Shown here: in pieces, positions 1 to 5,516 of the stretch | Layout: every line of letters starts with the position of its first letter | How positions within the stretch are numbered: position 1 is the first letter of the stretch | Origin: Chloroflexota bacterium | GTDB taxonomy: Bacteria > Chloroflexota > FW602-bin22 > JAMCYS01 | Length of the DNA: 6,820 bases | NCBI GenBank assembly: GCA_021847625.1 | Contig: JAJZQK010000179.1 | Span: forward strand, 1-6,820 | Direction of reading: 5' to 3' | Made by a program: the position numbers and the translations under genes | Notes under the pieces: generated by a model | What the model was told of the DNA's origin: nothing | What the model saw: only the letters and a program-made list of their open reading frames with translations | The model's database searches: none

Positions 1-1449
1 GATAGGCGGGCCCGCGTCGCCTGCATCGGCCCCGCCGGCGAGCTGAAGTCCAAGATCGCCGCCATCATCAGCGACAAGCACAAGGCCGCCGGCCGCACCG
101 GCATGGGCACGGTCATGGGCGCCAAGAACCTCAAGGCCGTGGTGGCCAGGGGCACCCGCGAGGTACCCACGGCCCAGCCGGAGAGAGTCAGAGAGCTTGC
201 CCGCTGGATGATCGAGGATCGCCGCAAAGACCCCGGCGCTCAGGGCTTGGCCAAGAACGGCACCAGCGGCGGCATCCCATCCCTACAGACCGACGGCATA
301 CTGCCGACGAAGAACTTCCAGACCGGCACCTTCGCCGGCTACCAGAAGGTCTGCGGCCAAACCCTCTCGGACACGATCCTCAGCGGCCGCATCGCCTGCG
401 AGGGCTGCCCCATCCCCCACCATCGAAAGGTCGACGTAGCCGAGAGCCCCTACGGTCCCGTCAACGGCCAGTACGGGGGCGCCGAGTACGAAACCGTCGC
501 CGCCTTCGGCTCGATGTGCCTGGTGGACGACCTCGTCGCCATCAACCGGGCAAACGAGATCTGCAACGCCTACGGCGTCGACACGATCTCGGCCGGCGTC
601 GTCATCGCCTGGACGATGGAGTGTCACGAGAAGGGCATCCTGACCAAGGACGACCTGAACGGGATAGAGGCCAAGTGGGGAGACGCCAAGGCCATGCTGG
701 CCCTGCTGGACAAGATCTGCCGCCGCGAGGGCATCGGCAACCTGCTCGCCGAGGGAGTCAGGATAGCCGCCCGGGAGGTCGGCAAAGGCTCGGAGGAGTT
801 CGCCATGCACGTGCGCGGGCTGGAGCTGGCGATGCACGATCCCCGGGGCAAGAACGGGATCGCCCTGATGTACACCGCCGGCAGCCCGCGCGGGGCTTGC
901 CACACCGAGGCGGCGCACGACCCGTCGTATGAGCGCGAGAACGCCGTCCCCGAGATCGGCCTGGTCAAGCCAGTGAGCCGCTTCGCCGTGGCGGGCAAGG
1001 CCGAGCTGATGCACAAGGCCTTCGACTCGCACACCGCGCTCAACTCGCTGAGCCTCTGCCAGCAGGTAGTCGAACCGTCCATAGGCCGCTTCACCTTCAC
1101 CAACGTTCTCGACGTCGTCAAAGCGATCACGGGCTGGGACGACCTGACGATGGACGAGCTGATGCGGGCAGGAGAGCGGGCGAATAACCTGGCCCGCGCG
1201 TTCAACGTTAGGGAAGGCAGCGACCGCCGCGACGACCTACTGCCCAAGCGCCTCCAGGAGCCCCTGCGAGAGGGCGGCTCGGCCGGCCACAACGTCAGCC
1301 AAGAGGACTTCGATCGCCTGCTGGACGACTTCTACGCCGTCTGCGGCTGGGACGAGAACGGCGTGCCGACGGCGGACAAGTTGCAGTCGTTGGGGCTGGG
1401 CTATGTCGTCGACGCGCTCGCCGCGATGAAGTCGCAACCGGCGAGCTGA
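1..1449 (+). CDS. aor: Aldehyde:ferredoxin oxidoreductase, tungsten type (5'-truncated)
   Basis: The family oxidises aldehydes to carboxylic acids with a tungsto-bispyranopterin and one [4Fe-4S] cluster, usually passing electrons to ferredoxin in the cytoplasm. The frame is open from the left edge, and the first residues (ACIGPAGE, then AAGRTGMGTVMGAKNLKA) are the typical end of the N-terminal pterin domain. The ATG at 103 is therefore internal, and roughly 130-160 N-terminal residues are missing; 482 residues are visible against about 600 usual. Further family motifs are GGAEYETVAAFGS, GVDTISAG, DPRGKNGIALMYTAGSPRGACH, ANNLARAFNVREG and CGWDENGVPT near the C terminus. Cluster ligands: Cys codons at 397-399 and 406-408, and the distal Cys at 1057-1059 (SLSLCQQ). 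The third residue of the usual CxxCxxxC motif is His (CEGCPIPHH, codon 418-420), which is odd. Substrate cannot be told; BamB-like or other AOR paralogues are possible. The family assignment is secure. A MoaD-like gene lies downstream on the same strand. Confidence 0.95.
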   Translation, partial: DRRARVACIGPAGELKSKIAAIISDKHKAAGRTGMGTVMGAKNLKAVVARGTREVPTAQPERVRELARWMIEDRRKDPGAQGLAKNGTSGGIPSLQTDGILPTKNFQTGTFAGYQKVCGQTLSDTILSGRIACEGCPIPHHRKVDVAESPYGPVNGQYGGAEYETVAAFGSMCLVDDLVAINRANEICNAYGVDTISAGVVIAWTMECHEKGILTKDDLNGIEAKWGDAKAMLALLDKICRREGIGNLLAEGVRIAAREVGKGSEEFAMHVRGLELAMHDPRGKNGIALMYTAGSPRGACHTEAAHDPSYERENAVPEIGLVKPVSRFAVAGKAELMHKAFDSHTALNSLSLCQQVVEPSIGRFTFTNVLDVVKAITGWDDLTMDELMRAGERANNLARAFNVREGSDRRDDLLPKRLQEPLREGGSAGHNVSQEDFDRLLDDFYAVCGWDENGVPTADKLQSLGLGYVVDALAAMKSQPAS

Positions 1450-1467
1450 CGGCAGACTAATGCCCGT

Positions 1468-1493
1468 AGTGGCGGCCGTCTCTGGCCGCCACT
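1468..1493 (+). terminator. Terminator-like hairpin after aor
   Basis: A perfect 10-bp inverted repeat (AGTGGCGGCC at 1468-1477, GGCCGCCACT at 1484-1493) with a 6-nt loop, GTCTCT, begins 18 nt after the aor stop codon. One extra U-G pair (1467/1494) is possible. The stem is very GC-rich, but no T-run follows, so it is not a textbook intrinsic terminator. It may act as a U-less or factor-assisted terminator, or as a 3'-end stabilising hairpin. It could also attenuate read-through from aor into the moaD-like gene. Confidence 0.55.
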
Positions 1494-1495
1494 GA

Positions 1496-1502
1496 TTACT
1501 GA
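1496..1502. repeat. Left flanking direct repeat (putative target-site duplication)
   Basis: TTACTGA directly abuts the CAGGA terminus of the inverted-repeat element and is repeated exactly at 1647-1653, directly after the other terminus. This arrangement is what a transposase-made 7-bp target duplication looks like. Confidence 0.65.
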
Positions 1503-1538
1503 CAGGAATTACGTGGTAGGCGGATTTTCACCGCGGAG
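1503..1538 (+). repeat. Left terminal inverted repeat of the MITE-like element
   Basis: Outer end CAGGA, inner end ACCGCGGAG (1530-1538). It pairs with 1611-1646 with four mismatches, three of them transitions, and a 3-nt offset on each side. Confidence 0.65.
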
Positions 1539-1610
1539 AACGCCGAGAAGGCGGTAGGAAACCGGCCCGGACCGCGGGACAAGCCCCCGCGCTACAGGCC
1601 GCTCTGCGCC

Positions 1611-1646
1611 CTCCGCGGTAATCCGTCTCCCACCGCGTGAGTCCTG
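1611..1646 (-). repeat. Right terminal inverted repeat of the MITE-like element
   Basis: Inner end CTCCGCGGT (1611-1619), followed by AATCCG (1620-1625), outer end TCCTG (1642-1646). It is the reverse-complement partner of 1503-1538. Confidence 0.65.
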
Positions 1647-1653
1647 TTACTGA
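1647..1653. repeat. Right flanking direct repeat (putative target-site duplication)
   Basis: This is the second exact copy of TTACTGA, immediately outside the TCCTG terminus. It lies 17 nt upstream of the start codon of the moaD-like gene. Confidence 0.65.
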
Positions 1654-1670
1654 GCGGGGCCAGTTACGAG

Positions 1671-1955
1671 ATGCTAGTACATGTGCGGTTCCTCACCGCC
1701 GTCCGCGAGGTCGTGCCGTCCGGGGAGACGGAAGTCGAGCTGGCAGACGGGGCAACCGTGGACGACCTTCTGCGCGGGCTGGGCGAGGAATACGGCCCTG
1801 GCTTACTCGACGGCATACTCCGGCCAGACGGTCAAATCTGGCCGGAGGTCGCCGTGATGGTCGACGGCCGCAACATCGCGTTCTCCGGGGGTCTAGCCAC
1901 TCGGCTAGCCGACGGTGGGCAGGTGACGGTGTTGCCCGTCGTGTCAGGAGGCTAG
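1671..1955 (+). CDS. moaD: MoaD/ThiS-family sulfur carrier protein, AOR-associated
   Basis: A 94-residue beta-grasp protein. MoaD-type carriers are activated as a C-terminal thiocarboxylate and donate sulfur to the dithiolene of molybdopterin or tungstopterin in the cytoplasm. Visible features are the N-terminal strand LVHVRFLTAVREVV, the segment ELADGATVDDLLRGL, the AVMVDGRNI turn and the C-terminal strand QVTVLPVVSGG, which ends in the required Gly-Gly directly before TAG. The length is slightly above E. coli MoaD and close to archaeal and AOR-linked MoaD proteins. The ATG at 1671 gives the expected N terminus. A GCGGGG stretch ends 11 nt upstream, but the ribosome site is otherwise weak. 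It follows aor on the same strand, as is common for tungsten oxidoreductase loci, but is separated by a hairpin and a MITE-like element, so it may now be transcribed separately. A ThiS-like or other sulfur-transfer role cannot be excluded. Confidence 0.88.
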   Translation: MLVHVRFLTAVREVVPSGETEVELADGATVDDLLRGLGEEYGPGLLDGILRPDGQIWPEVAVMVDGRNIAFSGGLATRLADGGQVTVLPVVSGG

Positions 1956-2016
1956 TTGATTATTGCCCGGGGAGGCACATGGCCGGCACGGTGGTGGTTC
2001 CCCCGCCAGCCCCCGG

Positions 2017-3204
2017 CTACGCGCTCTCGCCGACCGCCTCAGCCCCCGCACCCTGGGTGCGAGCGGTCCGGAACCGGTAGATGCCGTAGGCCAGGGGACG
2101 ATAGATCGCGTGCGCGAACTTGGTGAAAGGCAGCAGCACGATCAGCTCCATCGCCAGGACGACGTGGATCAGGAAGACCACGTAGCCCACGTCGCCCGCC
2201 TGCGGCGCGTACACCAGCGCCTCCAGCAGGAACCCCGTCAGCCCCACCGTGAACAGGAGTCCCATGAACAACCAGTCCGAGGGCAGCATCCGGAATTGGG
2301 TACGGTCCGCGGGCTGCAGGCGCCTCGCGATGGCAACGCCGGTGCCGTACATCAGGGCCAGACCGGCGACGGTGCCCAGCAGCCGCGAGGGATACCAGAG
2401 CGGCACTATCACGCCCGGGGTCTTGAACAGGAAGTCGAAAACCGTCGCCAAGACGAGGCCAATGAACCCCCACATAATGGCGTAGTGGACGAACCACGGC
2501 CGCAACGGCAGAGGCTGGCCGGCCTCGACTTCGCACGCGCGATACCGCTTCTGGTTCCCCATCTCGCCAAGCACTGCCCCCACGGCCGCCAGCACGCGTC
2601 TGGGCAGGGAACCGCCTTCACCGCTGGAGTCTGGTTGGGGGCCGGCCAGTTCGGTCGCCTTGGCGAGCCAACCGACCATCCTGACCACGTTCACCACGGC
2701 TATCAGGCCGATGACCCCCATCACCGCCAGGCCCACGTTGTGGATCAGCTCGAAGGGAATGAAGCTGAAGAGGTCCAGCACGCCGGCCGCGGGAGCGCCC
2801 GCCTGGCTGAGCAAGACCCCGGCGAACAGGATGGCCAGCACCAGCGCGAAGCCACCCAGGAAGAGGCCCGAGGTGTAGAGCAGACGCGACAGACCGGTAG
2901 GGTCGAGGCTGGCGATGGCGTAGCGCCGCACCGCCTCCAGGTATTCGCTCGGCCTCGCCTGGCGCGGGCAGGTGTCCGAGCAGTCACGGCAGTTCCAGCA
3001 CAGCCACGCCTCTTTCGCCGAAAGGACCCGGTCGCGCATCCCCAGCTGCCCGTAACGGATCAGTCGCCGGGGGAAGCCCGCCGTTTCGTCGGAGTGCTGG
3101 CAGACGGCCGTGCAGTTGCCGCAATTGAAGCAGGCCTCGACGTCGAACGCTCCGTACTTCTTCAGATCCTGAAGCAATGTCAAATCGACTTTATGTGCTG
3201 CCAT
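2017..3204 (-). CDS. qmoC: QmoC-like membrane subunit: HdrC-type ferredoxin domain fused to cytochrome b
   Basis: Membrane subunit that passes electrons between the soluble HdrA-like subunits and the quinone pool. The 395-residue protein starts with a soluble domain carrying two complete CxxCxxCxxxC motifs (Cys 25/28/31/35 and 69/72/75/79, the second followed by Pro), as in HdrC. A membrane domain follows with about six hydrophobic segments near residues 108-133, 148-180, 237-260, 273-294, 310-332 and 341-365. His 155, 240, 347 and 365 lie in or next to helices and are candidate heme b ligands. The ending PFTKFAHAIYRP is typical of QmoC/HdrE/NarI-like cytochromes. The fusion and length (near 390) match QmoC. 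The ATG lies 3 nt after the stop of the upstream winged-helix gene; the ribosome site is weak, which favours coupled translation. No CCG domain is present, so it is not HdrB. DsrM-like or other NarI-type proteins are less likely because of the N-terminal fusion. Confidence 0.9.
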   Translation of the reverse strand: MAAHKVDLTLLQDLKKYGAFDVEACFNCGNCTAVCQHSDETAGFPRRLIRYGQLGMRDRVLSAKEAWLCWNCRDCSDTCPRQARPSEYLEAVRRYAIASLDPTGLSRLLYTSGLFLGGFALVLAILFAGVLLSQAGAPAAGVLDLFSFIPFELIHNVGLAVMGVIGLIAVVNVVRMVGWLAKATELAGPQPDSSGEGGSLPRRVLAAVGAVLGEMGNQKRYRACEVEAGQPLPLRPWFVHYAIMWGFIGLVLATVFDFLFKTPGVIVPLWYPSRLLGTVAGLALMYGTGVAIARRLQPADRTQFRMLPSDWLFMGLLFTVGLTGFLLEALVYAPQAGDVGYVVFLIHVVLAMELIVLLPFTKFAHAIYRPLAYGIYRFRTARTQGAGAEAVGESA

Positions 3205-3207
3205 GGT

Positions 3208-3492
3208 TCACTGCTCGCTCAATCGATACTGGTAGTAGTCCCCCTCCTGCTCGCCCTCGACGACCTTGCCGTACTTCTTGAGGGCGATCAGGTGCCAGAA
3301 GACCGTCTGCGTGGGCAGGCCAGCCTCTCGCGCCAGGTCGAGCACCGTCTTCGGGCCCGCCTCCAGGAGCCTCGTGAGGTCGTTGACGATGCGTGTCTGC
3401 TCCTTGAGGCGCGCCTGGGTCTCGGCCAAGGCGGGGCCTTGCCGCTCACGCAGGGCCTTGAGGGCCGCCCGATTCCTCTCGTTGCCGCTCAT
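3208..3492 (-). CDS. Small winged-helix protein embedded in the qmo operon
   Basis: A 94-residue protein with no cysteine. Residues 1-46 are charged and helical. From about residue 47 the pattern is that of an ArsR/MarR-type winged helix: TVLDLAREAG (second helix), LPT (turn), QTVFWHLIALKKYG (recognition-type helix) and a wing ending GDYYQYRL. The ATG at 3492 is chosen because it forms an ATGA 4-nt overlap with the qmoB stop and has a GGTGGGGG stretch just upstream; the frame stays open further upstream only inside qmoB. The gene ends 3 nt before qmoC. Its place inside the operon suggests co-production with the complex. It could be a local transcription regulator, or a winged-helix domain reused as a protein-binding or assembly subunit. 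No ligand-binding residues are recognised. The gene is likely real; its function is unknown. Confidence 0.8.
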   Translation of the reverse strand: MSGNERNRAALKALRERQGPALAETQARLKEQTRIVNDLTRLLEAGPKTVLDLAREAGLPTQTVFWHLIALKKYGKVVEGEQEGDYYQYRLSEQ

Positions 3493-5516
3493 TTTGTCGC
3501 CCCCACCGCCAGGTCGTCCGCGCAGATGGCGTCGACCATGGCGTCGAACTGATCCAGCGTCGATCCCTGCACCGCGATGGCCTGCTGGGGACAGACGGCG
3601 GCGCAAGCCCCGCAGCCCTTGCACAGGGCCGGGTTAATCGTGGCGACCTGGCGCTCGGGGTCTGCCGGGCTGGCCACCATCGTCAAGGTCCCCTCGTAAC
3701 CGCAGACCGCCAGGCACTCCCCGCAGCCGTCGCACTTCGCGGGGTCGACCGCCGCCACGAACGGCTCCAGTTCGACGTAGCCCTTCGACAGAAGGACCGC
3801 CGCCTTGGCCGCCGCTGCCGACGCCGCCGCCGCGCTCTCCGTGATGTCCTTGGGGCCCTGCGAGGTCCCCGCCAGCAGGACGCCGTTCACCGCCACTTCC
3901 ACCGGTCGCAGCTTGGGATGGACCTCGAGCAGATAGCCATCTGTGCCGACGGCGAGCTTCAACATAGCGGTGATCTCCTCCGCGCCGTGCGGGACCATCC
4001 CCACGGCAAGCACCACCAGATCAACCAGCACCTCGAGTTCCTCGCCCCAGGTGAGGAGATCCTTCACCTTCACCACCAGCGGGGAATCGGCTCCCTCGCC
4101 GGCCTGGACCACCTCGGGCGGCGTCTCGGCGGCGTAGCGGAAGAACAGCACGCCTTGCCGCGAGGCGTTCTCATAGTACGCCTCATGGCCCCTGCCGTAG
4201 GTGCGGATGTCCCGGTAGAAGTCGAAGATGTTCAGGTTCGGGAACCGCTCTCGCAGCTCGGTGGCCGCCTGCAGGGTCGCCGTACAGCAGACGCGCGAGC
4301 AGTACTCGTTGAGTGGCTTGCCGTCCTTCGGCTCGTGGATACCCTCGATCTGCCGGCTCCCCACGCAGTGAATCAGGGCCAGGTTTCGCACCGGGCGCCC
4401 CTGCCACCGCAGCTCCTTGCCGTCGGCCGGCTGCTGCGCCGTCCAACTGATGAGCTGGGGAAGCGTGATCACCGCGGGAGAATCAAGGTAGCCGGACTCG
4501 CCCCGGGCGGGCTCGTAGTGCTCGAAGCCCGTGGCCACCACCACCACGCCCACGTTAATCTCCAGAACGGTCGGTTCCATCTCCAGATCGATGCCCAGCT
4601 CGGCCACCTCCGCGCAACGGCCGCAGCGGTTGCAGGCCTGCCAATCGATGGCCGGCAACCCAGGCTGGCTGTCGGGAGAGGGGCGATAGATCGCCTTGCG
4701 GTTTGTCAGTCCGTAGTCGTGCTCGTTGGACACCTCCACCGGGCAGGCCGCTTCGACTTCCTCGAAGCCGGCGAACCCGGGCAGCACCCCGCGCGGCCGG
4801 CGGCGCACCTTCAGGCGGAAGTCGCCCACGTAGCCCTCGGCCCCGATCACCTCGCTGTTGGTGAGCACCTCGACGTTCGGGTCGCCTATCACCTGCTCGA
4901 TCAGCGGGTCGAGGAGCTCGACGGCGTCCTCGCCGGTGGGATAGACCTTGTCCAGCCTGACCATGTGGCCGCCCAGGAAGGGCGACTTCTCGATCAACAT
5001 CACGCCAATCCCCGTGGCAGCGAGGTCGGCAGCGGCCTTCAGTCCGCTCACGCCGCCCCCGATCACAACCGCCTGCCGGCGGGCGTCTACCCGCACCGGC
5101 TCCAGCGGCTCCAGTTGCCGGGCCTTGGCCACCGCCACGGCCACCAACCGGCTGGCCTTGGCCGTCGCCTCCGCCGGATGAGCGTGGGTTACCCAGCTCA
5201 CCTGTTCGCGGATATTGGCGTGCTCGTAGAGGTAGGGGTTCAGACCCGCGCGCTGGATCGCGCCGCGGAAGGTCCGCACGTGCAGCCGCGGGGAGCATGA
5301 GGCCACCACCACCCGGTTGAGGCCCTCTTTGGCGATATCCTCCTGGATCAACTGCTGCCCGGGGTCCGAGCACATGAACATATTCGTGCGGGCCACCACG
5401 ACGCCCGGCAGGCGGCCCGCCTCCTCGGCCACCTTCTGCACGTCGACTACATCGGATATGTTGCCGCCGCAGTGGCAGACGTATACCCCAACGCGGGGCT
5501 CGCTCTCTTTACCCAT
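3489..5516 (-). CDS. qmoB: QmoB-like / HdrA-family FAD iron-sulfur protein
   Basis: Cytoplasmic HdrA-type flavoprotein, 675 residues, probably moving electrons between QmoA and QmoC. It opens with the HdrA N-terminal domain (VGVYVCHCGGN at 9-19, MCSDPGQQ at 48-55, ASCSPRLH at 72-79). An FAD Rossmann motif follows (IGGGVSG at 152-158; IEKSPFLGGHM at 175-185), then CVGSR (384-388) and EYCSRVCC (404-411), hallmarks of the HdrA family. The C-terminal ferredoxin domain has two complete sets (Cys 595/598/601/605 and four Cys within 632-642). The internal ferredoxin module (258-305) is degenerate: CPVEV keeps one Cys, and CNRCGRCAEVA lacks the fourth. The DCxxC motif present in QmoA is also absent. 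The ATG at 5516 is preferred over one 36 nt upstream because AAGGGG lies 8 nt before it and it overlaps the qmoA stop by 8 nt. There is no MvhD-like C-terminal domain, unlike described QmoB. Full-length HdrA is the main alternative name. Confidence 0.9.
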   Translation of the reverse strand: MGKESEPRVGVYVCHCGGNISDVVDVQKVAEEAGRLPGVVVARTNMFMCSDPGQQLIQEDIAKEGLNRVVVASCSPRLHVRTFRGAIQRAGLNPYLYEHANIREQVSWVTHAHPAEATAKASRLVAVAVAKARQLEPLEPVRVDARRQAVVIGGGVSGLKAAADLAATGIGVMLIEKSPFLGGHMVRLDKVYPTGEDAVELLDPLIEQVIGDPNVEVLTNSEVIGAEGYVGDFRLKVRRRPRGVLPGFAGFEEVEAACPVEVSNEHDYGLTNRKAIYRPSPDSQPGLPAIDWQACNRCGRCAEVAELGIDLEMEPTVLEINVGVVVVATGFEHYEPARGESGYLDSPAVITLPQLISWTAQQPADGKELRWQGRPVRNLALIHCVGSRQIEGIHEPKDGKPLNEYCSRVCCTATLQAATELRERFPNLNIFDFYRDIRTYGRGHEAYYENASRQGVLFFRYAAETPPEVVQAGEGADSPLVVKVKDLLTWGEELEVLVDLVVLAVGMVPHGAEEITAMLKLAVGTDGYLLEVHPKLRPVEVAVNGVLLAGTSQGPKDITESAAAASAAAAKAAVLLSKGYVELEPFVAAVDPAKCDGCGECLAVCGYEGTLTMVASPADPERQVATINPALCKGCGACAAVCPQQAIAVQGSTLDQFDAMVDAICADDLAVGATK

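Larger units (their letters stand above)
1503..1646. mobile_element. MITE-like non-coding insertion, 144 bp
   Basis: The element starts with CAGGA and ends with TCCTG. Its arms, 1503-1538 and 1611-1646, are imperfect inverted repeats. With two 3-nt gaps, 29 of 33 aligned positions match, including uninterrupted blocks CGGATT/AATCCG and ACCGCGGAG/CTCCGCGGT at the inner ends. Exact 7-bp direct repeats TTACTGA flank both ends. It is too short to code for a transposase and has no convincing reading frame, so it would have to be moved in trans. The core contains a small hairpin (CGCGGG 1573-1578 with CCCGCG 1586-1591). Removing the element plus one repeat copy would leave a normal 70-bp gap between aor and the moaD-like gene. 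The parent transposon family is not recognised. An alternative is a REP/BIME-like palindromic repeat whose flanking repeat arose by chance. Confidence 0.62.

Noticed and set aside
103..105. ATG at 103 as the aor start
   Set aside because: The frame is open to the left edge, and residues before this ATG (ACIGPAGE and the following stretch) are conserved AOR sequence, so it is an internal Met.
283..1032. 249-codon minus-strand open frame opposite aor
   Set aside because: Antisense to a clearly conserved AOR sequence; no recognisable protein family.
1956..2016. Bidirectional terminator between the convergent stops
   Set aside because: Only a 6-bp CCGGGG/CCCCGG pairing (1967-1972 with 2011-2016) across a 38-nt loop was found, with no T-run on either strand. 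This is too weak to call.
1637..2080. 147-codon plus-strand frame overlapping the moaD-like gene
   Set aside because: Arginine-rich out-of-frame translation. The overlapping frame encodes a full MoaD/ThiS protein with terminal Gly-Gly, and this frame begins inside the inverted repeat and ends inside qmoC.
1963..3552. 529-codon plus-strand open frame opposite qmoC and the winged-helix gene
   Set aside because: The translation is low-complexity, rich in Q, H, R and P, without family motifs. It is antisense to genes with clear Fe-S motifs and membrane segments and is explained by high GC at third codon positions.
3493..3624. Longer start for the winged-helix protein (138 residues from 3624)
   Set aside because: The added part lies wholly inside the C-terminal ferredoxin domain of qmoB in another frame and is rich in G and R. 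The ATGA overlap start at 3492 is more natural.
3918..5300. 460-codon plus-strand open frame opposite qmoB
   Set aside because: Antisense to a recognised HdrA-family gene; composition is rich in H, L, G and R with no domain seen.
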